From Psychroserpens sp. SPM9 (lineage in GTDB: Bacteria > Bacteroidota > Bacteroidia > Flavobacteriales > Flavobacteriaceae): a stretch of DNA of 64,000 bases. Both the position numbers and the translations under genes were made by a program. The notes below the pieces were generated by a model. That model worked only from the letters and a program-made list of their open reading frames with translations, was not told the DNA's origin and made no database searches. The stretch is taken from contig NZ_JANZNR010000001.1 of the NCBI RefSeq assembly GCF_025153525.1, positions 1 through 64,000 on the forward strand, read 5' to 3'. Below are positions 30,591-39,067 of this stretch, one piece after another (position 1 is the stretch's first letter; each line of letters opens with the position of its first letter).

Positions 30591-31871
30591 TTATTTGCTT
30601 AATAGCGCATTTCCGATCGCACATTTTAAACATCTATTTTTATCGCAATATAGCGTTTTCAGTTCGAGAAGTGCCTGAGATTCTAAAGCAGATTCTGGCA
30701 TTATATTTAATCGTTTAAAACCGTCAATGATTGTATTTTTTTCAGAAGTTATTTGACGCACAATATCAAGAATGATTTCGTCTTTCAATTCACCTTTCTG
30801 TTGATGATAACAAAATTTAATAGGTAAAATAGTATTGATGAGCAATAAATTAATGAATGATTTTGTCACTTTTTTTACTGAAGATTTGCCTTCTTTTCCA
30901 AAGGTAAAATGAGTTTCCCAATAGGGGTTTGTGGTTACTTCAAAAATCTGGTATAACTCTAACAGGCTGTTACTTATTATGACTTTAGAAAACAACTGTT
31001 GCTCCTGATGGTAAAGTTGTGCCAACTGTGACCATCGTATTGTTGGAAAATTTCTAGGTCGCAGTCTAAAAAATCGTAACGGCTGAACACCTTGATTGTT
31101 CAATTGAAACTTTTGCTTTAAAAACATATAGTCATTCTGAAGTTGCAAATAGTAAGCATCTAAACCATTAGTATTATCGAGCAACCCAGATTGCCCCAAG
31201 AATAAGGCTTCTAAAATCAAAGCATCTGAACTGGTTTTTCTAACAACAGAAAAATCAAAAGAATTAACAACACTAAAAAATGAATCACCATTAACTTTGA
31301 GTCCGAAATTTTTAGCAAGCATTTTAAACAAAGTGCCTTCCCAATCATTTTTCGAGGTTTTTAAGATCTCTAGTATCATGTCAGATTTGCGTTCTAAACG
31401 CTCAAAATACAAACGTTCGAGCCAGTTGCTGATTTTAAATTTTGATACACTTGTGATATCCTGCTCACAATTGATCCACTTATTATTAGATAAATACAGT
31501 TTATAATAAGTGTTTAAAAGCGTTGTATCAATGCGTGTTTTAAGCTCCAAAGTTGGAATAATTGTATTATCTTTTCTAAAAATATCAATATCATGCTCAT
31601 AGACCACGTGTAATATGACATTATCATAGGACGCATCCTGTTCGTGACCATGAACAAACCAATTGCTGGATTTGATATGAATTTCAATATTACCTGCCCA
31701 GAGTTGATTGGCAATACGCAACTTACCATTGAAAAAATCTGGACCGCTATGGAAATTTAAAATTCCTCCAGAGATAATTTCCAATGGTTCATGTTGCGTA
31801 GTTTTTAAGTTGAGAATATTAAACTTTTTGTGTTGCCATATATAATGCAGAAAGTCCTCTTTCATTTTCAA
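30591..31871 (-). CDS. DUF2851 family protein
   Basis: 426 residues. Recognised as DUF2851 by the N-terminal EDFLHYIWQHKKFN, the GGILNFHSGPDFFNGKLRI and GNIEIHIKSSNWFVHGHEQD segments, and the C-terminal cysteine cluster LYCDKNRCLKCAIGNALL. The family is found mainly in Bacteroidota and is uncharacterised. No signal peptide or membrane helix, so cytoplasmic. The three C-terminal cysteines could bind a metal; that is inference. Confidence 0.88.
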   Translation of the reverse strand: MKMKEDFLHYIWQHKKFNILNLKTTQHEPLEIISGGILNFHSGPDFFNGKLRIANQLWAGNIEIHIKSSNWFVHGHEQDASYDNVILHVVYEHDIDIFRKDNTIIPTLELKTRIDTTLLNTYYKLYLSNNKWINCEQDITSVSKFKISNWLERLYFERLERKSDMILEILKTSKNDWEGTLFKMLAKNFGLKVNGDSFFSVVNSFDFSVVRKTSSDALILEALFLGQSGLLDNTNGLDAYYLQLQNDYMFLKQKFQLNNQGVQPLRFFRLRPRNFPTIRWSQLAQLYHQEQQLFSKVIISNSLLELYQIFEVTTNPYWETHFTFGKEGKSSVKKVTKSFINLLLINTILPIKFCYHQQKGELKDEIILDIVRQITSEKNTIIDGFKRLNIMPESALESQALLELKTLYCDKNRCLKCAIGNALLSK

Positions 31872-32066
31872 AAATAAGAATATTATTTTAAATATAGAAT
31901 ATTTTCTACATAATAATTACCTCTTTTGGTAAGTTTTATTTATAAATGCGTTACAAAGTTTGTTCTGATGACCACAACTCAGGTCTACTGTAAGAAAACA
32001 GATGTTATAAATATCTCAAAGTAAATTGCTCTAAAAATTTTGTGATAAAGAAGTGAAGTAAAAGAC

Positions 32067-32765
32067 TTATACAAATTCTGCTTCAAAAAGCGCTTTAAAA
32101 TGCTTTATAAGTTTTGATTTTACTTCGGATTCGTCTATAGTTTCAACTCCTAATTCGACATTTAATGAAGTTACCGCTTTACCTCGAATTCCGCAAGGAA
32201 TGATATTATCAAAATAGCCCAAATTCGCATTCACATTAAGTGCAAAACCATGCATGGTTACCCAACGACTCGCTCGAACGCCCATGGCACATATTTTACG
32301 GGCAAATGGTGTCCCAACATCTAACCAGACGCCTGTTTCTCCCGGACTTCGTTCAGATTTCAAACCATATTCGGCTAAAGTGAGAATAATAACTTCTTCT
32401 AAAAAACGAAGGTATTTATGAATATCTGTAAAGAAATTATCCAAATCTAAAATGGGATAACCCACAATTTGTCCAGGCCCATGATAAGTGATATCGCCTC
32501 CTCTATTTATTTTGTAGAATGTAGCACCTTTTTGCGTAAGCTGCTCTTCCGATAAAAGTAAGTTAGACATATCGCCACTTTTACCTAAAGTATACACATG
32601 AGGATGCTCAACAAACAGAAAATAATTATCGGTTTCTAATCCAGCCTCCTCACGTCTATTCTTAATTTTGGTATCTAGAATGCCCTTAAAAAGTTGCTCT
32701 TGATAATCCCAGGCCTCTTTAAAATCTTTGGTTCCTAGATCCTCAAATATGATATTTTTATTCAA
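32067..32765 (-). CDS. lipB: Octanoyl-[ACP]:protein N-octanoyltransferase (lipoate biosynthesis)
   Basis: 232 residues. LipB motifs: EHPHVYTLGKSGD, RGGDITYHGPGQIVGYPILDL, GVWLDVG, and the catalytic Cys segment CAMGVRASRWVTMHGFALNVN with the invariant Lys in ARKICAMG; IIPCGIRGKAVTSL is also typical. It transfers octanoate from acyl carrier protein to the E2 and H-protein lipoyl domains. It starts 4 bp after the neighbouring lipoprotein gene. The 195 bp downstream to DUF2851 hold no gene or clear terminator. Confidence 0.96.
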   Translation of the reverse strand: MNKNIIFEDLGTKDFKEAWDYQEQLFKGILDTKIKNRREEAGLETDNYFLFVEHPHVYTLGKSGDMSNLLLSEEQLTQKGATFYKINRGGDITYHGPGQIVGYPILDLDNFFTDIHKYLRFLEEVIILTLAEYGLKSERSPGETGVWLDVGTPFARKICAMGVRASRWVTMHGFALNVNANLGYFDNIIPCGIRGKAVTSLNVELGVETIDESEVKSKLIKHFKALFEAEFV

Positions 32766-32769
32766 TGTA

Positions 32770-33561
32770 TTAATCTTCTAAAACGACATCTAAAGTCATC
32801 ATTTCTGGTGTCTTTAACATCTCAATAAAATTCATGCTAAGCGTGACCGTTTTTCCATCGTTACTAATTTTAGCATTCTCATTAGTCACCGATTTAACAG
32901 GTTTTGGGAAATTATAAACAAGCGTATAACTCATAGACTGAAACATCTCTTTCGATTCTTCTCCCATTTGAGCGATCTCATTATTTAAGCCCTCTAAATC
33001 TTGATTTGAGTCCTTATAATCTTCTTTTAAACGTCTTGAAAACGTTTTACCATCATAGGTAAAATCCAGATATTCAAACATGCCTTGAGAAGCTTTCGCT
33101 ACTTCACTATCTCCCATTTTAGACATGGTTTGATCATTTGCAGAATTAAAAGATTTGGCTTGTTCAATTTTCTCTAATGCTTCAGGAAGTTCGGCTAAAC
33201 TTTTAAACTTAGAACCAACGCCAATATTAAAAACACCCTTTTCTTCATCCATTTTCATTTTCATAACAATGTCTTCTAAAGACTTAATGCGGTCTTGTTC
33301 TTCCTGTGGAAGTTGAGCAATACTATCGGCTTTTTCAACCAGCATATCATTGAAATAAAACACACTATCAATTTTTACTTTTTCTTTACCTTCTTTTTTA
33401 TTACCACCTCCCATTTGCTCTTCCATAGTTCGCATCACTTCACTCATATCGTAGCTCATTATAAACTCTCCAGAACCATCTTCATTAAAAGTGATTTCTT
33501 CAGTAAAGTTGCAACTGGTTAATAAAAAAAGGCTTGCGAATAAAAATAAATAATGCTTCAT
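32770..33561 (-). CDS. Lipoprotein of unknown function
   Basis: 263 residues with a lipoprotein signal (FLFASLFLLTSC, acylated Cys at about 17). The mature part begins FTEEITFNEDGSGEFIMSYDMSEVM, a pattern I have met in uncharacterised flavobacterial lipoproteins, and continues with acidic helices and a C-terminal beta-rich part (TVTLSMNFIEML). I cannot assign a domain. Co-transcribed with lipB by spacing (4 bp), with no evident functional link. Confidence 0.75.
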   Translation of the reverse strand: MKHYLFLFASLFLLTSCNFTEEITFNEDGSGEFIMSYDMSEVMRTMEEQMGGGNKKEGKEKVKIDSVFYFNDMLVEKADSIAQLPQEEQDRIKSLEDIVMKMKMDEEKGVFNIGVGSKFKSLAELPEALEKIEQAKSFNSANDQTMSKMGDSEVAKASQGMFEYLDFTYDGKTFSRRLKEDYKDSNQDLEGLNNEIAQMGEESKEMFQSMSYTLVYNFPKPVKSVTNENAKISNDGKTVTLSMNFIEMLKTPEMMTLDVVLED

Positions 33562-33600
33562 TGTAAATAATTTATTGAATTAGTGACGCAAAGATACAAT

Positions 33601-33759
33601 TTATCTTTCAGGATTATTAAGAATTACTAATGCAGCAATAACGCCAGGAACCCAGCCACAAATCCATAATAAAAAAACAATAAATATAGATCCGCAACCT
33701 TTTCCAATAACAGATAACGGCGGAAAAATGATAGCCAGAATGACTCTCCAGAAACTCAT
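33601..33759 (-). CDS. Pmp3/YqaE family membrane peptide
   Basis: 52 residues from the ATG at 33759. The Pmp3 (UPF0057) pattern is clear: ILAIIFPPLSVIGKGCGS followed by FLLWICGWVPGVIAALVIL. Two membrane helices. Eukaryotic members affect membrane potential and salt tolerance; bacterial roles are unclear. A longer frame opens at 33804, but its 15 extra residues are not part of the family, whose proteins are about 50-55 residues. Confidence 0.88.
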   Translation of the reverse strand: MSFWRVILAIIFPPLSVIGKGCGSIFIVFLLWICGWVPGVIAALVILNNPER

Positions 33760-33845
33760 AATATATAATTTGATGATTGATGTAATTATAGGACGTCTAT
33801 TCACATTATTTGTTACATTTCAATAAAATATAGTAGTTTAGTGCT

Positions 33846-34904
33846 GTGAGATTTATACTATATATTATTATTTTTCTTTGCTTCGGAAACCACGCCTTTG
33901 CTCAATATCTTTTTAAAGGTCATATTGACAACGAGCGCTGGCAAAATGAAGTATACTTATCTGTAATTGAAGATTATCGGACGCTTGATGCTATTAATGA
34001 TGAGCAAATCATTACGAAAGTGTCGACCGATGCTGCAGGATTTTTTCAGTTTAAAGGCAATCAACTTGACGACGTACAAAAAATCTACAAGTTGCACGTT
34101 GATAATTGCACCTCTTTTAATCAAGGCAGCAATCATTTTGAAGGGCACTGTACCGACAGCAATGCTATTTTATTTATTGCAAAAAGCACAGATACAATCT
34201 CATTTCCTTTATCGTTTGACGCGCAAATGTTTTGCGATATCGAATCGACCAATCCAAAAACGGCGGCTTTTATAAAAATAGATTCATTAAAAGAAGAAAT
34301 GAAATTTGCCTACTCTGAATTTAGGAGCAAGGCGAATCGCGATCTCAATAACAAAAAATGGTTTAAAACACTTCAGGATTTTGGCTACAACCTCAACGAA
34401 CCTTTAGCCGAACTGTACATTTATACTTTTTTATCAGACCGAAGTCATCAGTTTCATAATTATTATTTAGAGGATTTAAAAACAAATAGCTATTATGATG
34501 AATTATTGGAACGATTAGAAGATGCGTATCCTGATTCGCCTTATGCAAGGCAATATAAAGCGGAGTTGAATTCTGATAAATTCATCGTACAGCCTTCCGA
34601 AGCTACAAATAACCTGTTTTGGGTTTATATACTCATTGGTATTTGCCTCTTTTCTATCGCGCTTAATTTCTGGCTTCTCTATTCAGCAAAAAAGAAAAAA
34701 GCACAACAGCAAACTACAGCTAGAGAACAACTCACCAATCAAGAACAAAATGTATTGGATCTTTTACTAAACGATCATAGCAATAAAGCTATTGCCGAAA
34801 CTCTTTTTGTAAGTGTAAGCACCGTAAAAACACATGTAAATAATGTCTATAAGAAACTTGACGTTAATTCAAGAGACGAATTAAAAACGCTGTTTTCCAG
34901 GTAG
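33846..34904 (+). CDS. Membrane-anchored LuxR-type transcriptional regulator
   Basis: 352 residues starting at a GTG; no in-frame ATG lies upstream. Signal peptide (FILYIIIFLCFGNHAFAQ), an extracytoplasmic domain to about residue 250, one membrane helix (NLFWVYILIGICLFSIALNF core), a short coiled segment, and a C-terminal LuxR helix-turn-helix (LTNQEQNVLDLLLNDHSNKAIAETL then VSVSTVKTHVNNVYKKLDV). This is a one-component sensor with the DNA-binding domain in the cytoplasm. The ligand is not deducible. The next genes on this strand are candidates for its targets. Confidence 0.85.
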   Translation: MRFILYIIIFLCFGNHAFAQYLFKGHIDNERWQNEVYLSVIEDYRTLDAINDEQIITKVSTDAAGFFQFKGNQLDDVQKIYKLHVDNCTSFNQGSNHFEGHCTDSNAILFIAKSTDTISFPLSFDAQMFCDIESTNPKTAAFIKIDSLKEEMKFAYSEFRSKANRDLNNKKWFKTLQDFGYNLNEPLAELYIYTFLSDRSHQFHNYYLEDLKTNSYYDELLERLEDAYPDSPYARQYKAELNSDKFIVQPSEATNNLFWVYILIGICLFSIALNFWLLYSAKKKKAQQQTTAREQLTNQEQNVLDLLLNDHSNKAIAETLFVSVSTVKTHVNNVYKKLDVNSRDELKTLFSR

Positions 34905-34968
34905 TTACAAAATTCAACCCAGGTACTAGTACCGATTTCCACCTTAATTTTTACCAATTTTACATCTA

Positions 34969-34976
34969 TAAGTTTG
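34969..34976 (+). promoter_or_regulatory. -7 box TAAGTTTG of the DUF1573 gene
   Basis: Perfect TAnnTTTG 37 bp before the ATG at 35014, in the 109-bp gap after the LuxR-type gene. No clear TTTG at -33. Confidence 0.4.
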
Positions 34977-35013
34977 ATGTTTGTTTCATAGTAATCATTT
35001 AAAAATATCAATT

Positions 35014-35421
35014 ATGAAACGAACTTTAAACATTGTAATCGTATGTGTATTGGCACTAAGTTTTTTTAGTGTTGCACCTATTAAATTTAATATACACGAC
35101 TCTAAAGTCGCTGTTATTACATTTAAAACTGAAGTTGTTGACTACGGAACCATCATTCAAAACTCCGATGGCACAAGAGCATTTACATTTACCAATACAG
35201 GTGATGCGCCTTTATTAATAACAAATGTAAAAACCAGTTGTGGTTGCACCGTCCCAAGTTATTCTAAGACCCCGATTCAGCCTGGTGAGCAAGGTGAATT
35301 AAAAATCAAGTATGACACCAAAAAGCTTGGAGCATTTACGAAGACCATAACGGTAACGTCTAATGCTGAAGGCGGTAACAAAATCCTTAAAATCAAAGGA
35401 AACATCATCGCTTCAAAATAA
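35014..35421 (+). CDS. DUF1573 domain secreted protein
   Basis: 135 residues from ATG 35014; an upstream TTG frame adds 11 unlikely residues. Signal peptide (RTLNIVIVCVLALSFFSV) and one DUF1573 Ig-like domain (VVDYGTIIQNSDGTRAFTF; LLITNVKTSCGCTVP with the hallmark SCGCT; PIQPGEQGELKIKYDT). The family is widespread in Bacteroidota; it belongs to the ASPM-SPD-2-Hydin class and its function is not established. Followed by a large hairpin. Confidence 0.9.
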   Translation: MKRTLNIVIVCVLALSFFSVAPIKFNIHDSKVAVITFKTEVVDYGTIIQNSDGTRAFTFTNTGDAPLLITNVKTSCGCTVPSYSKTPIQPGEQGELKIKYDTKKLGAFTKTITVTSNAEGGNKILKIKGNIIASK

Positions 35422-35436
35422 GCTTTTAGCCATCAT

Positions 35437-35501
35437 AGCTGTCCTGTTAAGTGCAGTCGATAATAAAAAGTAATATATCGCCTGCACTTAAACAGACAGC
35501 T
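35437..35501 (+). repeat. Long imperfect hairpin after the DUF1573 gene
   Basis: Arms of 24 nt (35437-35460 and 35478-35501) pair at 20 positions around a 17-nt AT-rich loop; AGCTGTC closes the base and TAAGTGCAG the middle. A short T-rich run follows. It may end the DUF1573 transcript, but the arm length and internal mismatches also suit a degenerate dispersed element. Confidence 0.65.
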
Positions 35502-35530
35502 TATTTTTCATCAATCAAAAAACGTACATT

Positions 35531-36421
35531 ATGAAAATACACATGACTTGCCTCATCGTTGCCTTAACCTTTGTGTTTCAGATAGAAGCGCAAACTCTAA
35601 ATCTTGAAATCAACAACGAAAACGATCAGCCCTTTTTATTAGGGAAAATTGACAAATCAGGATTAACGTCAGAACATTATAACAGCTGGTTTTCAAAAAA
35701 CTATGAAGACTATGATGTCGACCAAACGACTATTGAAGCTTTAAAACCAATCTTAAAAGATTATCAAATCACACTGTTTATGGGAACTTGGTGTGGTGAT
35801 AGCAAACAAGAAGTTCCTCGGTTTTATAAAATTCTTGAGGCTTGTAATTTTCCTGAAGACCAACTCACAGTAATCGCTCTAAGCAGTAAGCCTTATATGT
35901 ACAAACAAAGTCCCAATCACGAAGAAGCAGGCTTAAATATTCATCGCGTCCCCACCTTTATTTTTTACAAAAACCGAAAAGAAGTCAATCGCATTGTAGA
36001 GCATCCTGTAAAAACTTTAGAAGAAGACATGCTTAATATTGTCACTAAAAACGATTACAAATCCAACTATCAAATTGTAAGTAAAATACATTTAATTTTA
36101 AAGGAAGATGGTCTTAACGGATTAAAAAAACAAAGCCGAAAATTAATCAAAACCTTTAATGCCAAAGTGTCCAGTATGTTCGAATTAAACACTTATGGTC
36201 GCATCTTATATGCTAATAACAACATAGCAGAAGCCATAGAAGTCTTTAAATTGAACACTAAACTATTCCCAAATGAACCTAGAACCTATATGAGTTTAGC
36301 CAACACTCTAGGCGTTTATAGTCATACTGAGGAAGCTATTCAAACTATCGAAAAAGCCATGCAGCTATTTCCAGATAACGACGACTTGGTCAAAAATCTT
36401 GAGGCTTTAAAAACGCGATAA
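35531..36421 (+). CDS. Thioredoxin-fold protein with TPR tail
   Basis: 296 residues. Signal peptide (MTCLIVALTFVFQIEAQ), a thioredoxin-like domain at about 50-180 with FMGTWCGDSKQEVPRF and cis-proline segment HRVPTFIFYK, then two tetratricopeptide repeats at about 220-290 (ELNTYGRILYANNNIAEAIEVF; YMSLANTLGVYSHTEEAIQTI). The active site is WCGDSK: the second redox cysteine is missing, so it cannot be an ordinary disulfide oxidoreductase through CxxC. Another cysteine (ACNFPED) follows about 20 residues later. Function unknown. Confidence 0.82.
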   Translation: MKIHMTCLIVALTFVFQIEAQTLNLEINNENDQPFLLGKIDKSGLTSEHYNSWFSKNYEDYDVDQTTIEALKPILKDYQITLFMGTWCGDSKQEVPRFYKILEACNFPEDQLTVIALSSKPYMYKQSPNHEEAGLNIHRVPTFIFYKNRKEVNRIVEHPVKTLEEDMLNIVTKNDYKSNYQIVSKIHLILKEDGLNGLKKQSRKLIKTFNAKVSSMFELNTYGRILYANNNIAEAIEVFKLNTKLFPNEPRTYMSLANTLGVYSHTEEAIQTIEKAMQLFPDNDDLVKNLEALKTR

Positions 36422-36441
36422 ATCCAACTTCAAATAATAAC

Positions 36442-36475
36442 ACCGTTAGGTTGATAAAACCTAGCGGTTTTTTTG
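36442..36475 (+). terminator. Terminator between the thioredoxin-fold gene and lysS
   Basis: 11-bp stem with one G-U (36442-36452 with 36458-36468), loop of 5, then a run of seven T that ends in the TTTG used as -33 of the lysS promoter. Confidence 0.85.
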
Positions 36476-36504
36476 TTCTAATTCTTGTAAATAATGTAAT
36501 TTTG
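36472..36504 (+). promoter_or_regulatory. lysS promoter
   Basis: TTTG (36472-36475), 21-bp spacer, TAATTTTG (36497-36504), both perfect. The leader would be about 15 nt before the ATG at 36525. Confidence 0.65.
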
Positions 36505-36524
36505 CAGCTTAAAATACATTTAGC

Positions 36525-38216
36525 ATGCAGCTTTCAGAACAAGAATTAGTAAGACGCGATAAACTCGCAAAATTAAGAGCCTTAGGAATTAACCCGTATC
36601 CAGCAGATTTATATCCTGTAAACCACACGTCTAAACAGGTGAAAGACATGTATGAGGATGGTAAGAAGGTTATTATTGCTGGGCGATTAATGTCTCGACG
36701 AATTCAAGGAAGTGCAAGTTTTGCTGAGTTACAAGATAGTGCAGGAAGAATACAAGTGTATTTCAACAGAGACGAAATTTGTACTGGCGAAGACAAAAGC
36801 AAGTACAACGACATTTATAAAAAACTTCTTGATATAGGAGATTTTATTGGTATTGAAGGTGAACTTTTTACCACTAAAGTTGGAGAAAAAACAGTCATGG
36901 TTAAAGACTTTACATTATTAAGTAAATCTTTAAAACCCTTACCATTACCAAAAACCGATAGCGAAGGCAATACCTTTGACGAATTTAATGATCCGGAGTT
37001 ACGCTACAGACAACGTTATGCCGATTTGGTCGTCAACCCAAATGTGAAACAAGTTTTTGTAAAACGTACAAAGCTATTTAATGCCATGCGTGAGTTTTTT
37101 AACAACTCAGGCTATTTTGAAGTTGAAACGCCCATACTACAACCTATTCCTGGAGGTGCCGCAGCACGACCTTTTGTAACGCACCATAACAGTTTAGATA
37201 TTCCGTTGTATATGAGAATTGCAAACGAGTTATATTTAAAACGTCTTATCGTTGGTGGCTTTGATGGTGTGTATGAGTTTTCTAAAAATTTCAGAAATGA
37301 AGGTATGGACAGAACTCATAATCCTGAATTTACAGCCATGGAAATCTATGTATCCTACAAAGATTATAATTGGATGATGGATTTTTGCGAACGTCTTTTA
37401 GAACATTGTGCAATGGCCGTAAACGGAACTACTGAAGCAACTTTTGGCACACATAAAATCGACTTTAAAGCACCTTATGCTCGAGTCACTATGGCCGATT
37501 CTATAAAGCATTTTACCGGATTTGATATTACAGGAAAATCGGAAGCTGAAATTCGTCAAGCTGCAAAAGATTTAGGTGTCGAAGTTGATGAAACTATGGG
37601 CAAAGGGAAATTAATAGACGAGATTTTTGGAGAAAAATGCGAAGGCAATTATATCCAACCTACGTTTATTACTGATTATCCTAAAGAAATGAGTCCTTTA
37701 TGTAAAGAACATCGCGATAATCCAGAACTAACAGAACGCTTTGAATTGATGGTCTGCGGAAAAGAAATTGCTAATGCCTATTCTGAATTAAATGACCCAA
37801 TCGATCAACGCGAACGCTTTGAACACCAGCTTAAATTAGCGGCAAAAGGAGATGATGAAGCTACCGAATTTATTGACCATGATTTTTTAAGAGCATTAGA
37901 ATACGGAATGCCTCCAACATCTGGTATGGGAATTGGAATGGACAGACTTATCATGTTTTTAACGAATAATCAATCCATTCAAGAAGTATTGTTCTTCCCT
38001 CAAATGCGACCAGAACGCAAACAAGTTGAGATGAGCGAAGAGGAAAAAGCTGTTTTTGCTATTCTGAAATCTAATTCGCCAATCGATCTTAACGATTTAA
38101 AAGCACAATCTGGATTGAGCAATAAAAAATGGGACAAAACAATTAAAGGTTTAACCGGAAAAAAAGTTGCTAAAGTCTCAAAGACTGATGATGGTTTGCA
38201 TGTTGAAGTGTTATAA
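36525..38216 (+). CDS. lysS: Lysyl-tRNA synthetase, class II
   Basis: 563 residues. N-terminal OB-fold anticodon-binding domain (VIIAGRLMSRRIQGSASFAEL; RIQVYFNRDEI), then the class II catalytic core with motif 1 (FFNNSGYFEVETPIL), motif 2 (FEFSKNFRNEGMDRTHNPEF in part: RNEGMDRTHNPEFT) and motif 3 (GMGIGMDRLIM). About 60 residues after motif 3 (EEEKAVFAILKS...) form an extension seen in Bacteroidota enzymes. Monocistronic, with its own promoter and a following terminator. Confidence 0.98.
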   Translation: MQLSEQELVRRDKLAKLRALGINPYPADLYPVNHTSKQVKDMYEDGKKVIIAGRLMSRRIQGSASFAELQDSAGRIQVYFNRDEICTGEDKSKYNDIYKKLLDIGDFIGIEGELFTTKVGEKTVMVKDFTLLSKSLKPLPLPKTDSEGNTFDEFNDPELRYRQRYADLVVNPNVKQVFVKRTKLFNAMREFFNNSGYFEVETPILQPIPGGAAARPFVTHHNSLDIPLYMRIANELYLKRLIVGGFDGVYEFSKNFRNEGMDRTHNPEFTAMEIYVSYKDYNWMMDFCERLLEHCAMAVNGTTEATFGTHKIDFKAPYARVTMADSIKHFTGFDITGKSEAEIRQAAKDLGVEVDETMGKGKLIDEIFGEKCEGNYIQPTFITDYPKEMSPLCKEHRDNPELTERFELMVCGKEIANAYSELNDPIDQRERFEHQLKLAAKGDDEATEFIDHDFLRALEYGMPPTSGMGIGMDRLIMFLTNNQSIQEVLFFPQMRPERKQVEMSEEEKAVFAILKSNSPIDLNDLKAQSGLSNKKWDKTIKGLTGKKVAKVSKTDDGLHVEVL

Positions 38217-38247
38217 ATCTGAGACCATTTTAACTTAACTATAATAA

Positions 38248-38280
38248 AAAAGGAATTGCATTACTGTGATTCTTTTTTTA
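38248..38280 (+). terminator. Terminator after lysS
   Basis: Stem of about 10 pairs with one bulge and two G-U pairs (38249-38260 with 38265-38274), then seven T. Confidence 0.65.
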
Positions 38281-38320
38281 TTTGTAACACTTATATTTAT
38301 ACCTTCAATAACAATTCTAA

Positions 38321-39067
38321 ATGCTAAAATACCAACAAATCAAGCTTAGCTATGTGGTTCCTGTCTACTTAGATCAAAACCTCGACGCTTTGCATCAGCT
38401 GCTTAAAACCTATGAAAATTATAATGCCTCACTTTTAAAGCAGATACACTTTATTTTTGTTGATGATCATTCTCCTGTCGAAGTAAAAATCCCTAAAAAC
38501 TGTAAGCTCAATTATACCTTAGCTAAAATTTCAACAAATATTATCTGGAATCAAGGTGGCGCAAGAAACCTGGGAGTTCATCTGGCAAAATCTCAAAAAA
38601 TGTTGCTTACCGATTTAGATCATACATTTCCAGAATCTGTTTTTGAATTTTTAATTAAGGCTAAGGTGCCCAATCATATTTTTACCTTTAAAAGAATTCG
38701 AGATAATGAAGTCACTATGCCGCATTTCAACACCTTCTTTTTAAGTAAAAGCACCTTTTATAAATCACTTGGTGTTGATGAAGAGTTTTGCGGACATTAT
38801 GGTCACGAGGATGTATTCTTTATAGAATTTCAGAAACGTTTAGGCACTAAATTATATACATACAAACATCAAACTCTGTTCTCCCACGAACATAAAAACT
38901 CTAAACAGCCACAACATCAACTCCATAGGGATTCTAGCATTACAAAACCATTATTCGATGCAAAGTGTAATATTTTAAAAGACAAGAATAGAGATCCTTT
39001 TGATGCCCACAGCCGATTATTTTTAAACTTTGAATGGCATCAAGTCGAAGAGCACATTAAGCTTTAA
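38321..39067 (+). CDS. Glycosyltransferase family 2 protein
   Basis: 248 residues with a GT-A fold: N-terminal LSYVVPVYLDQNLDALHQLL, nucleotide-binding FVDDHSP, NQGGARNLGVHLAKS, and the metal-binding DLDH at about 105-108. The C-terminal part (GVDEEFCGHYGHEDVFFIEFQ) matches the GT2 acceptor-side pattern. No membrane helix, so a cytoplasmic transferase acting on a sugar or protein acceptor; the substrate is unknown. Its last 11 bp overlap the end of the convergent GT4-GT9 gene, so the two are tightly packed. Confidence 0.85.
   Translation: MLKYQQIKLSYVVPVYLDQNLDALHQLLKTYENYNASLLKQIHFIFVDDHSPVEVKIPKNCKLNYTLAKISTNIIWNQGGARNLGVHLAKSQKMLLTDLDHTFPESVFEFLIKAKVPNHIFTFKRIRDNEVTMPHFNTFFLSKSTFYKSLGVDEEFCGHYGHEDVFFIEFQKRLGTKLYTYKHQTLFSHEHKNSKQPQHQLHRDSSITKPLFDAKCNILKDKNRDPFDAHSRLFLNFEWHQVEEHIKL

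Noticed and set aside
31872-32066. Small gene or RNA in the lipB-DUF2851 gap
   Set aside because: No frame, structure or promoter pair stands out in this AT-rich spacer.
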